A program made the translations under genes and the position numbers. Below the pieces are notes generated by a model. That model worked only from the letters and a program-made list of their open reading frames with translations. It did not search any database and was not told where the DNA came from. DNA of 20,618 bases from a virus: positions 1-20,618 of IMG/VR virus record IMGVR_UViG_3300044960_000555; one strand, given 5' to 3'. This document shows positions 6,138 through 13,889 of this stretch, one piece after another (position 1 is the first letter of the stretch; the number at the start of each line of letters is the position of its first letter).

Positions 6138-7342
6138 CAGCAGCTGACGTACAAAATATTAGAGAGCGTTTAGCCAAAGGGGAAAGGCAGCGTGATATCG
6201 CTGCTACCTTTGGGGTCAGCCGCTCATTAATCAGTGATATTGCCACCAGGCGGGCATATGCCAAAGTCGGCCCCGCTGAAACTGGGGGTCCAGAGGCTGA
6301 AATTCTGCTCCTGCGAGAGGAACTTGCGCACGCGCGGAAATATGCCAAGCATACGCTCAGATTGCAGGGCCTGCTTGGGTCGCTGGTGCGCGAAATGGAC
6401 AGCCGAATTTCGCCGCTCAAAGCGCCGACCCCACCCAAGCCAAAGAAGAAGCGGGGTGTGATCGAGGAGCACGCCGTGCTGCTGCTGTCGGACATGCACG
6501 CTGATCAAGTTGTCAGGCCGGAAGAAGTCGGCGGTTTGGAGCGATACGATTTTAACGTGGCGTGTGCGAGGGCAGAAAAGCTGGTCGATTCTATCCTAGA
6601 CTGGGCTCTGAACACACTTGGATCGACTTTTCATTTCCCGGTGCTGCATATTCTGAGCCTCGGAGACACCGGGAGTTTTGAGATTCACGACCACGATAGG
6701 CACTCATATTTCCAGTCGTCTTTTAAAGCAGCCCTGGCTATTGGTCAACTACAGGCATTAATGGTCCGCGACCTGGCGGCGCACTTTGAGCACGTCTCAT
6801 TTGTTGGGCTGAGCGGCAATCACGGTAGAAGGCACGCAGTTAAGGAGTTTGTCAGCGGGCCGGTGAACTCATGGGACTACCTGGTGCATGAGACTTGCCG
6901 GCTCTATTGTAGGGATATGAAACACGTTAACTTCGTTATCCCCAATGCCTTCAGTGTTAATTTGGCTATCAACGGGATCGGCGTCCACTGCTTTCACGGC
7001 GACGACGTGAAATCTAGCAGTGGCATCCCATTTTATAATCTGTTGCGCCGCCAGAAAGCTCTAGCGGCGCTCGGCAACGCCGGGCCGCCGATCCGTCTGA
7101 CTGTCTGCGGCCACTTTCACTTACCAGCTTCGCTGGCTGATGTTAAGACGGAGCTAATTGTTAATGGTGCGTTCCTCGGTTGTGATCAATATGCCTATAA
7201 CTCTTTCGCAGGGTATCGCGAGCCTAGCCAGCTAATTTTCGGTGTACATAAAGAGCATGGGGTAACCTGGCGATTGCCGATTAAGCTTAGGACGGCTGGA
7301 CAAGAGCGACCCCGCAGATATATTATCAATCATGCAACGTGA
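6131..7342 (+). CDS. Calcineurin-like metallophosphoesterase with N-terminal HTH
   Basis: A 403-residue protein with two modules. Residues 1-41 form a resolvase/sigma-type helix-turn-helix (KGERQRDIAATFGVSRSLIS). A charged linker (about 42-112) leads to a metallophosphoesterase domain. The metal-binding motifs are complete: D121-M-H123, GD at 178-179, GNHGR at 229-233, an HGDD near 295 and CGHFH near 330. Family members hydrolyse phosphomono- or diesters with two metals; the substrate here may be DNA or a nucleotide. The fused HTH suggests targeting to DNA. ATG 6131 is preceded by GAAGG (6119-6123). The open frame back to 5981 would overlap the upstream gene fully and was rejected. The gene overlaps the second ParB gene by 11 bases. 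Confidence 0.82.
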   Translation: MLTAADVQNIRERLAKGERQRDIAATFGVSRSLISDIATRRAYAKVGPAETGGPEAEILLLREELAHARKYAKHTLRLQGLLGSLVREMDSRISPLKAPTPPKPKKKRGVIEEHAVLLLSDMHADQVVRPEEVGGLERYDFNVACARAEKLVDSILDWALNTLGSTFHFPVLHILSLGDTGSFEIHDHDRHSYFQSSFKAALAIGQLQALMVRDLAAHFEHVSFVGLSGNHGRRHAVKEFVSGPVNSWDYLVHETCRLYCRDMKHVNFVIPNAFSVNLAINGIGVHCFHGDDVKSSSGIPFYNLLRRQKALAALGNAGPPIRLTVCGHFHLPASLADVKTELIVNGAFLGCDQYAYNSFAGYREPSQLIFGVHKEHGVTWRLPIKLRTAGQERPRRYIINHAT

Positions 7343-8168
7343 CGATTCTTACGACGTGTATCAAATACCGGTAGCTAGCATCGTCGCGGACGATGAGTTT
7401 AATTGCCGGGGCCCGATCGCGCCAGGAAGTGTCACAGAGTTGGTAGATTCCATTGCTGAGCTTGGCCTGGAGTCGCCGATACACGTGCGCCCTATTGAGG
7501 GGGACCGCTACCTGATCATTAGCGGGCATAGACGTTTCGCCGCGGTCTCTCAGCTGGGCTGGGAGAAAATTCCTTGCAGGGTCAGAAACGTAAGCCAGAA
7601 AGAGGCCCTGGTCCTCAATCTGGTAGAGAATCTAGAGCGGAAAGACCTTAACATTTTACAAGAGGCGTCCGCACTGAAGAAAATATATCCGAGCGGGGTG
7701 TCTCTCCGGCAGGCCAGCAACGAGTTACACAGGCCGACGCGCTGGGTGGCAGCAAGGCTGAAGCTGTTAACTCTCCCAGAATCAGTGCAGCAAATGGCCG
7801 CCGCCGGCTTACTGAGCAGTGACAATATCGTGGCAATTGCTAAATTGCCCCGCCAAGAACAGGAAGATGCGGCCAAAGCTATTATAGCGGCAAAGAAATC
7901 CGGAAAGAAGGCTCTGCGTGAATCCCTCCCGCCCAAATATAGGGCCACTTTTCAGGCCCGCAAAAGCAAAAATGAACTCCTGAAAATGGCGGCAAAGCTG
8001 TTAACATTAAATGTGTATGGATTCGAAACCTGGACTATATCGTGGGCGTGCGGGTATATCTCAGACGCCCAATTCCTGGAAAAGTGCCGGGAAAACGGGT
8101 TGGCGGCAAGAATTCAGCGGCTTGAACTCGCGGTCCAGCTGATGCAGCAACAGAACCAGAATGGCTAG
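7332..8168 (+). CDS. ParB-like partition/nuclease-family protein
   Basis: A 278-residue ParB. The N domain begins with IPVASIVADDEFNCRGP (12-28), followed by ELVDSIAELGLESPIHVRP (36-54), ISGHRRFAAV (63-72; the CTP-binding box II, GERRxRA type) and ENLERKDLNILQEASALK (about 98-115). A helix-turn-helix stretch (VSLRQASNELHRPTRWVAARLKLL) and a long C-terminal helix rich in Lys, Leu and Gln follow. It is much closer to canonical ParB than the protein at 979. It lies between the phosphoesterase and the polymerase with overlaps at both ends, implying co-expression with the replication genes. It may organise or load proteins on phage DNA, or regulate transcription. No ParA is present, so plasmid-like partition is not shown. 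Confidence 0.83.
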   Translation: MQRDDSYDVYQIPVASIVADDEFNCRGPIAPGSVTELVDSIAELGLESPIHVRPIEGDRYLIISGHRRFAAVSQLGWEKIPCRVRNVSQKEALVLNLVENLERKDLNILQEASALKKIYPSGVSLRQASNELHRPTRWVAARLKLLTLPESVQQMAAAGLLSSDNIVAIAKLPRQEQEDAAKAIIAAKKSGKKALRESLPPKYRATFQARKSKNELLKMAAKLLTLNVYGFETWTISWACGYISDAQFLEKCRENGLAARIQRLELAVQLMQQQNQNG

Positions 8169-10485
8169 ACTGTATTTAGATACCGAAACGTGCGGGTTGG
8201 CCGGGATGCCGGTGTTGCTCCAATACGCTATTGGAGACGGCCCCATCACTCTCTTCGAGCCGTGGAAGCGCCCGGTTAAGGAAACGCTCAGCCTGATCGA
8301 AAGTTTCTTGCAGCACGAGATTGTGGGGTTCAATCTGACTTTTGACGCATTCCAGCTAGTAAAGCTCTACACTATTTTCTCGCTCTGCCCCCCAGATTGG
8401 ATTCCAGAGGATCATATTGACGAGATAGCAGAGTTGGAAAAAGACGGGCGGGATGGGCCATGCATCAAGCCGCAGTCAGTGCTAGACCTGATGCTGTACT
8501 GCCGGAAGAATGAGTGGCAGAGCCTCATGGACCGAGACGATATCCGGGTGAAAAGAGTACCGAGTTGCATAGCGGCTGAGCTTGCAGAGGAGTTGGAAGC
8601 TCGGCTGGATATTGACCCAATCTATTTTGCCAAGCAGCGCTCGCCCAAAAAATGGAAGGTGTTCCCGCACAAGCGCGGTGGAAAAGTGGACCCAGACTTT
8701 TCTGATGTTGTCTTGATTTTCCATCCAGCAATGGGCCTGAAACACTTGGCCGAGCACGTGCTCCGCCTATCACCGGCTGCTCATTTTGAAGACATCGAAC
8801 CTGCTGCCAGGCCTATCGAACTCCCGTATGCCCCACTGGCGATAGCGGTCTCTTCGAAAGAGAGAGGCTGGGCAGTCGAGAAAGAGGGCAAGATCGTTGG
8901 CCACGCTTGGCCAGCCGTCATCAAGAGCCATATTGACCACTGGCATCAAGTGGCCCCCGCCCGCGAGTACGCTGAGAAGGATATTTATTACACCCGGGCG
9001 CTCGATGCTCATTTTCGGCACCCAACGACTGGCGACGACGACTCCACGCTGGCCTGGCAAGTGGCAGTCAGCCGTTGGCGGGGTTTTAAGATCGACAGGG
9101 AGGGGCTAAGCCGCCTTTTGGCGGATTCAATCAATGTCGTAAAAAGCTCGCCGGCAAATCCGGATAATCCCGGCCAGATTCGGACATACTTGCTCCAATA
9201 TATGGATGAGCTTGAGGCGGTCTCGCTAGCCGACACAACCAACAAAGCCAGACTGGAGTCCATAGCTAAGTGGACAGTGGATGAAGAGGAAGCTTGCACA
9301 CGCTGCTCCGGTGCTGACACAGCCTGTCTGCGCTGCGGGGGAGCAGGGAAAGTTGCGCCCGGACGACACCCGGCAGCCCTTGCCGTAGAGCGTATATTGC
9401 AGGTTAAACAGGCCGCCGCAGAGGTCAAAACGCTTAGAAAGCTTGTAAAGCTTGACCGCCTGCACCCAGATTTCAACGTGGTCGGCACTCTTTCATCCCG
9501 CATGAGCGGGACTGGGGGGCTTTCTGCTCACAGTATCAAACACACCGATGCTGTTCGGCGGCTATTCCCGCTAGCTTGGGACGGCGGGGCTCTATCGATT
9601 GGCGATTTTTCGGCTTACGAAGTGACCATCGCCGATGCCCATTACGGTGATCCTCAACTTCGACAAGACCTTTTGTCGGGGCGCAAGGTACACGCAATAT
9701 TCGGGGCCGCCATGTTTGGAGTCACCTATGAACAAGTCATGGATTCCAGGGGCTCTGATAATGATATGTACGCGAAAGGCAAGCAAGGGTGGTTTGCGAC
9801 GGCCCTGTACGGCGGCGACTACCGAACCCTGATGCGCAAATTAGGTGTGTCGGAAGAGCAAGCCACCGCTGCCTGCCAGCTGATTGCCGAGAGATATCCT
9901 GTCATTAAAGAGAAGCAAGCCAAATTACGCGAACGATTCTGCTCTATGCAGCAAGGAGTCTCCGGCGGACCTGTGACATGGCGGGAGCCTGCGGAATACG
10001 TAGAGTCCTTCCTGGGCCACAGGAGATACTTCCGGCTAGAGAATCATATCGCACGGACCATGTTCGAGTTAGCAAGCCGGTCCCCCAAAGAGTGGACCCG
10101 GTTCCAAGGCACAGTAACTAGAGTACGAGGTAAGCCGCAGACAGTCTGCGGTGCTACGGCTAGCGCGCTCTATGGGGCCGCCTTCACAGTACAGGCTTCA
10201 AATATGCGGGCAGCTGCGAACCACGAAATCCAGTCGCCGGGGGCTCAGTTGGTCAAAAATATTCAGCGTCGGGTCTGGGACGCCATTCAGCCCGCCGGGG
10301 TTCACCCCCTCAGGGTCAGTTTAATGAATGTACATGACGAATTAATCGCTGTCTCTTCGCCTGATGCTGTCGAAGACGTGGCTCAGGTGATCCTCGGCAC
10401 CGTGGAAGAGCTTCGGGAGAAGGTGCCACTTTTGGCTATCGATTGGCGAAAGAATGTGCGGTCATGGGGCGAGAAGAATGTCTGA
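8161..10485 (+). CDS. Family A DNA polymerase with 3'-5' exonuclease and zinc-knuckle insertion
   Basis: A 774-residue replicative-type DNA polymerase. The proofreading exonuclease motifs are intact: Exo I D7-T-E9, Exo II N58..D62 (GFNLTFDA) and Exo III Y270-xxx-D274. A CxxC-x6-CxxC zinc knuckle (C379, C382, C389, C392; ending CLRCGGAG) lies between exonuclease and polymerase domains. Polymerase motif A is DFSAYE (482-487; catalytic D482), motif B is KGKQGWFATALYG (539-551) and motif C is VHDE (724-727; catalytic D726). Motif A is divergent from DYSQIELR, and motif B seems one residue longer between the conserved aromatic and Tyr-Gly than in E. coli Pol I. There is no 5' nuclease domain. It copies phage DNA with the primase-helicase at 17228. 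The start overlaps the ParB gene by 8 bases. Confidence 0.92.
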   Translation: MARLYLDTETCGLAGMPVLLQYAIGDGPITLFEPWKRPVKETLSLIESFLQHEIVGFNLTFDAFQLVKLYTIFSLCPPDWIPEDHIDEIAELEKDGRDGPCIKPQSVLDLMLYCRKNEWQSLMDRDDIRVKRVPSCIAAELAEELEARLDIDPIYFAKQRSPKKWKVFPHKRGGKVDPDFSDVVLIFHPAMGLKHLAEHVLRLSPAAHFEDIEPAARPIELPYAPLAIAVSSKERGWAVEKEGKIVGHAWPAVIKSHIDHWHQVAPAREYAEKDIYYTRALDAHFRHPTTGDDDSTLAWQVAVSRWRGFKIDREGLSRLLADSINVVKSSPANPDNPGQIRTYLLQYMDELEAVSLADTTNKARLESIAKWTVDEEEACTRCSGADTACLRCGGAGKVAPGRHPAALAVERILQVKQAAAEVKTLRKLVKLDRLHPDFNVVGTLSSRMSGTGGLSAHSIKHTDAVRRLFPLAWDGGALSIGDFSAYEVTIADAHYGDPQLRQDLLSGRKVHAIFGAAMFGVTYEQVMDSRGSDNDMYAKGKQGWFATALYGGDYRTLMRKLGVSEEQATAACQLIAERYPVIKEKQAKLRERFCSMQQGVSGGPVTWREPAEYVESFLGHRRYFRLENHIARTMFELASRSPKEWTRFQGTVTRVRGKPQTVCGATASALYGAAFTVQASNMRAAANHEIQSPGAQLVKNIQRRVWDAIQPAGVHPLRVSLMNVHDELIAVSSPDAVEDVAQVILGTVEELREKVPLLAIDWRKNVRSWGEKNV

Positions 10486-10789
10486 TAAGACAGAGGCCAA
10501 GATTAGGCAGGAGATAAAACAGTTTCTAACCTTGCGGGGGTGGTTAGTTGAAATAACTCACGGTAATGCTTTCCAGTTTGGGTTTCCCGACCTGTATCTG
10601 GCACACCCAAAATGGGGCACACGATGGGTTGATGTGAAGCGACCGGCAAAATATTCGCTGACCAAGGCGCAAAGGTTAAAATGGCCAATTTGGGAGCAAT
10701 ATAATATAGGGATATGGATATTAACAGCTGCTAATGATGAGCAATATCTTCGGCTGTTCGGCCCCCCAAACTGGAGAGACTATGCCTAG
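10478..10789 (+). CDS. VRR-NUC domain nuclease
   Basis: A 103-residue protein spanning little more than one VRR-NUC domain, a PD-(D/E)XK-type nuclease related to Holliday-junction and flap enzymes. Visible features are Glu6 in the first helix, GFPDLYL with Asp38, and VDVKRP with Asp52 and Lys54. This fits the E...GxPDL...(D/E)xK pattern, with Asp in place of the usual Glu before xK. Stand-alone VRR-NUC proteins are common in phages near replication genes and may resolve branched DNA. I chose ATG 10478 because it overlaps the polymerase stop by 8 bases; the open frame reaches back to 10454. It overlaps the next gene by 8 bases. Confidence 0.85.
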   Translation: MSDKTEAKIRQEIKQFLTLRGWLVEITHGNAFQFGFPDLYLAHPKWGTRWVDVKRPAKYSLTKAQRLKWPIWEQYNIGIWILTAANDEQYLRLFGPPNWRDYA

Positions 10790-11243
10790 TTGGACGTGTA
10801 TGGTAGATGCCTTTTCCAGGGCGTTGGGGGTAAAGCCAGAAGATATTTATCAGTTTTTAGGCCACGATGGCGGGGAAATAGTGGCCCCCAGTCTGCCCGA
10901 TCCGTTTTGCCGACGCGGGTTCCACACCCAAGAAATTATTGATTTTTGCTCCAGTCGCGGGCGCGCCGTGATGGAATTCCATCGCTGGCCAGCCCTGGCC
11001 TATCCGCAGGCTGGTGACTTGATAAAAGAAATTTTGACTAAAGATCAAGCCGAAAGGCGTTGGCAGAGCATATTGAGTCGATATAACGGAGTGATCGAGG
11101 GGGTTCGGGAGAGCCATAAAAAGCATGCTGTGGCATATTCTGACAACATCATTTATGATAGTGCTTTGCCGCAGCCGTTGAATTATACCGAATGGGTGTC
11201 CGTGACCAAGTATCTGCCGTTTGTCTTGTACGCAATCATATGA
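10782..11243 (+). CDS. Phage protein, possibly cysteine-peptidase-like, 153 aa
   Basis: A 153-residue protein. An early WTCMVDAFSRALGV (4-17) followed by GHDGGEIV and RRGFHTQEIIDFC resembles the Cys-then-His spacing of papain/C39-like folds: a Cys at the start of a helix, then a His. It also matches my impression of a recurrent phage family of unknown role. I see no unmistakable catalytic Asn/Asp, so the peptidase reading is tentative. ATG 10782 is preceded by GGAGAG (10773-10778), giving 8 bases of overlap with VRR-NUC. The start at 10734 would lie deep inside it. It ends in an ATGA overlap with the sigma-like gene. Confidence 0.6.
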   Translation: MPSWTCMVDAFSRALGVKPEDIYQFLGHDGGEIVAPSLPDPFCRRGFHTQEIIDFCSSRGRAVMEFHRWPALAYPQAGDLIKEILTKDQAERRWQSILSRYNGVIEGVRESHKKHAVAYSDNIIYDSALPQPLNYTEWVSVTKYLPFVLYAII

Positions 11244-11683
11244 CTACTCAGCAAGCCGTCGCTCTAATCAATCGGCAAGTAGATCGGTTCCTGGCAAACA
11301 GGCCAGAACTCGAATATTTGCGTGACGAGTTTAGAGGGGCGGGGTATCTTACATACGCAAAATTGCGGAACAAGCTACCGTCGATTAAGAACCCAACCAT
11401 GTACTTGATAGTCGCGGTAGCAAATGCGTGCAAAGACGTGGCGAAACATTATTCGGCCAAGACTGTTCAGTTGCCTGAGGAATTGCTAGATGATAAAGGC
11501 TTGGCTACAAGTCAAGATTTGCAGCCATTCCTCGAATTGTGTGAGAATGACACGGAAAGGGCAATAGTACGGCTGAAAGCAGAGGATTTTGAAACTAAAC
11601 AAATAGCCAGAACATTGCAAATAAGCAGACAAACTGTAGAGCGAATCTTGCGCACCCTTTACGCCAGATATTTAGCCTCGTAG
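11240..11683 (+). CDS. Small sigma-70-like protein with region 4 HTH
   Basis: A 147-residue protein. The C-terminal part (about 105-147) reads as sigma region 4.2: TERAIVRLKAEDFETKQIARTLQIS followed by RQTVERILRTLYARY, that is LrxLxxxxxxxxEIAxxLxISxxTVxxxLxRxxxxL. The earlier part (RPELEYLRDEFRGAGYLTY, then NPTMYLIVAVANACKDVAK) may be a diverged region 2. It could direct RNA polymerase to phage promoters, or be a sigma-like transcription regulator. ATG 11240 overlaps the upstream stop as ATGA; there is little ribosome site, so coupled translation is likely. It complements the sigma-like protein at 300, which lacks this HTH. Confidence 0.65.
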   Translation: MTTQQAVALINRQVDRFLANRPELEYLRDEFRGAGYLTYAKLRNKLPSIKNPTMYLIVAVANACKDVAKHYSAKTVQLPEELLDDKGLATSQDLQPFLELCENDTERAIVRLKAEDFETKQIARTLQISRQTVERILRTLYARYLAS

Positions 11684-11684
11684 T

Positions 11685-12263
11685 ATGTTATTTCGCAAGA
11701 CCAAAACTCAACGCATATTTGTCGATATAGACGACGTGCTAAATGATTTCACCATCCACGCATTGCGCCGTGCCGGCTGCGACATTTTATCTTACGATCA
11801 GTACCCAGCAGAGTGCCGTTTTGATATCATAGCGGCTGCTAACAAAATATTAGGACATGATAAATATCGATCGAAAGCAGATTTTTGGAATCTGCTTGAT
11901 ATTATGTTCTGGGCTCATTTGCCCACGAACGAACTGACTCAGCCAATCATGGATTGGGCTGCCCGGCAAGTTGGAGCCAATAACGTATTCTTGCTGACTT
12001 CTCCCACCATAGACCCCTTATGCCTAGCGGGCAAGCTGTATTGGATTAAACAGAATCTGCCGACTGTTTATCATCGCCAGTACGCTATCACCCCCAGGAA
12101 ATTTGTCTGCGCCCAGCCGGGGCATCTACTAATAGACGACAATGAAGAAAATTGCAAGGTATGGTTAAAGAACGGCGGCCAAGTAAAAATGATCCCGCGC
12201 CCGTGGAATTCAGCCTGGCTGAGACATGACAAGACTTTTTCTTCAATCGCCTCAAATATTTAA
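11685..12263 (+). CDS. HAD-family 5'(3')-deoxyribonucleotidase-like enzyme
   Basis: A 192-residue HAD phosphatase. Motif I is FVDIDDVLND, with nucleophile Asp14 and Asp16. Motif II is LLTSPT near 103. Motif IV is LLIDDNEENC, with Asp151-Asp152, and a Lys-containing stretch (AITPRKFVC) lies before it. This order and length match 5'-nucleotidase C/deoxyribonucleotidase-type enzymes, which dephosphorylate deoxynucleoside monophosphates. In a phage it could rebalance dNMP pools or remove host nucleotides. It begins one base after the sigma-like gene's stop and overlaps the ligase-like gene by 38 bases. The exact substrate is not shown. Confidence 0.78.
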   Translation: MLFRKTKTQRIFVDIDDVLNDFTIHALRRAGCDILSYDQYPAECRFDIIAAANKILGHDKYRSKADFWNLLDIMFWAHLPTNELTQPIMDWAARQVGANNVFLLTSPTIDPLCLAGKLYWIKQNLPTVYHRQYAITPRKFVCAQPGHLLIDDNEENCKVWLKNGGQVKMIPRPWNSAWLRHDKTFSSIASNI

Positions 12264-12921
12264 CGCCAGCCGACATAATGTGTCGGGCTGGTACTGCTAC
12301 CAGGAGCCGGAGATACCAGGGAAGCGCGCTTTCTGGGACGGAGGCGTCACCAGAGGGCTACAAGCACTAGAGGTACCGTGGACAAAGCCCAAGAAAAAGA
12401 AAGCAACTGGACTGTGGTCTGAGGAGGCTGAGATAATCGACGCCCCCGACTGGTTTTTGAATCGTTTGCCAAGCTGCCCATTGGATGGAGTCATATGCCC
12501 AAAATATATGGGGGCAAAAGACTGGCAAGACTATGAGTACCAAGTATTTGCGTCCCCGCCATTGCAAGGTATCTTTACTCGTGGCTATATCGACAATTTG
12601 GGCATTTACATAGGACCTGTGGTTGAGCAATTCTTTCTTGCGAGAGCCCAGAAAATAGACGGTTTCAAATATCTGAAATACGCATCGGTGGAGTTTGAGC
12701 TTGAGTGGCTGTCCTGGCAAATTTACTCTCAAGATGACGTGTGTTACCTAGCTTACCATAAGCTTCTGCCGGAGAGCGAACTCAATTGCGCGAGAGCCTT
12801 AGCACAGCTGGCTTTGGGTGTGGGGCGGACATGGGTATTAAGAGACCCGGACGGGCAATGGAGGCCTGTTAGTCATCCCGGTGTTTTAAGGTTCGCTCCG
12901 GGACTCAGTATAGACGAGTAA
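12226..12921 (+). CDS. ATP-dependent DNA-ligase-like protein lacking catalytic motifs
   Basis: A 231-residue protein whose layout follows a compact ATP-dependent DNA ligase adenylation domain. It opens with SRHNVSGW (15-22), matching the usual KHDVSGW lead-in. The motif I position reads EIPGKRAFWDGG (29-40), where KxDGxRAxWDG is expected, so the nucleotidyl lysine is Glu. TGLWSE (61-66) and APDWFLNRLPSCPLDG (73-88) match motif III context, but the usual Glu after LDG is Val89. WVLRDPD (203-209) matches the end of motif IV, and VLRFAPG (220-226) replaces motif V LLKVKP. It is an open frame without stops. It may be a catalytically dead regulatory or structural paralogue; an active ligase may lie outside the window. 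The start overlaps the upstream gene by 38 bases. Confidence 0.65.
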   Translation: MTRLFLQSPQIFNASRHNVSGWYCYQEPEIPGKRAFWDGGVTRGLQALEVPWTKPKKKKATGLWSEEAEIIDAPDWFLNRLPSCPLDGVICPKYMGAKDWQDYEYQVFASPPLQGIFTRGYIDNLGIYIGPVVEQFFLARAQKIDGFKYLKYASVEFELEWLSWQIYSQDDVCYLAYHKLLPESELNCARALAQLALGVGRTWVLRDPDGQWRPVSHPGVLRFAPGLSIDE

Positions 12922-12923
12922 GC

Positions 12924-13889
12924 ATGCGAAAGATAAAGCATTTATCGCCGTCTAGCTTGGCGCTTTGGTATTCTGACCGGGAAGCATTCTATTGCACCTA
13001 CCTGGCGGAATGTCGGGCACCACGCCTCCCTCAGCAGCTGCCGGCAGCTGCCGGGTCGGCATTTGACGCAAGGGTGAAAAGCAAGTTGATGGAAGACGTT
13101 TTTGGTGAGTCAGGGAAATATGAATACCAAGCTCTGTTTGAAGCGTCTGTAGAGCCTCAAAATAGAGACGTAGCCGGGCCGGCGGGTGATCATATTTTCG
13201 AGTGTTACGTACAGTCTGGTGCTTATGACGATATTTTGGCGAAACTGAAGAAAAGCAGCAGCCGCCCCAGGCTAGAATTCACGGCCGAGGGAACGATAGC
13301 TGGCGTGCCAATGGTCGGCAAGCCTGATTTGCTTTTTTCAATCGACGGCGTAGACATTTGCCACGACTGGAAGGTATCGGGCTACTACTCTCAGTATGGC
13401 ATATCGCCGAGCAAAGGGTACTACCTTTGCCGAGACGCACCGGTTAGTGATAAACCCAGCCGATACCACCTTAAGGCGCATCCAGATTACTCTCCAGTAG
13501 ACTATCGGGGATTGACGATCAACGCCAATTATTTAGAGGATTCAAATCCAGCGTGGGCAGCACAGCTGGTGATTTACGCCTGGCTCATGGGAGAGCCGCC
13601 AGGGTCGGATTTTGTGCTCTCAATTGACGAGATAGTAGGCCGCCCTGGCGCTGATCGACCACTGCTACGCACTGCACACTATCTCGCCCGATCCTCCAAA
13701 GGGTTTCAGGACAGGCTGCTTGCCAAAATACAAAGCGCTTGGTACGCTATAGAGAGTGGGCATATTTTTACGTGGCTAGACAGGAAAGAAAGTGATGAAA
13801 AATGCGAGGTGTTAGAAAGAGCCGCCGTCAGCATGCACTTCCTGGACTCAACTACGCCCAAGAAGAAGTTCTCGGGGAAGCTATGTTAA
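12924..13889 (+). CDS. PD-(D/E)XK nuclease (RecB/Cas4-like)
   Basis: A 321-residue protein. The nuclease core is visible: GSAFDARVK near 44-52 (RecB motif I usually has GTxxH), GKPDLLF with Asp135, HDWK with Asp148 and Lys150, and QLVIYAWLMG with Gln214 and Tyr218 (the QxxxY motif of RecB-type exonucleases). It probably acts on DNA ends in recombination or host DNA breakdown. ATG 12924 lies two bases after the upstream stop, without a strong ribosome site. Cas4-type iron-sulfur cysteines are not evident in the expected C-terminal cluster. It overlaps the GNAT gene by 7 bases. Confidence 0.85.
   Translation: MRKIKHLSPSSLALWYSDREAFYCTYLAECRAPRLPQQLPAAAGSAFDARVKSKLMEDVFGESGKYEYQALFEASVEPQNRDVAGPAGDHIFECYVQSGAYDDILAKLKKSSSRPRLEFTAEGTIAGVPMVGKPDLLFSIDGVDICHDWKVSGYYSQYGISPSKGYYLCRDAPVSDKPSRYHLKAHPDYSPVDYRGLTINANYLEDSNPAWAAQLVIYAWLMGEPPGSDFVLSIDEIVGRPGADRPLLRTAHYLARSSKGFQDRLLAKIQSAWYAIESGHIFTWLDRKESDEKCEVLERAAVSMHFLDSTTPKKKFSGKLC

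Noticed and set aside
8019-8030. GGATTCGAAACC as an independent binding site
   Set aside because: It is an imperfect 12-base dyad and could be chance; it is mentioned only as a possible relative of the 20-bp palindrome.
13802-13882. Upstream start for the GNAT protein
   Set aside because: It lies inside the nuclease gene and adds a non-conserved basic stretch. ATG 13883 has GGGGAAG and begins at the family's usual N terminus.
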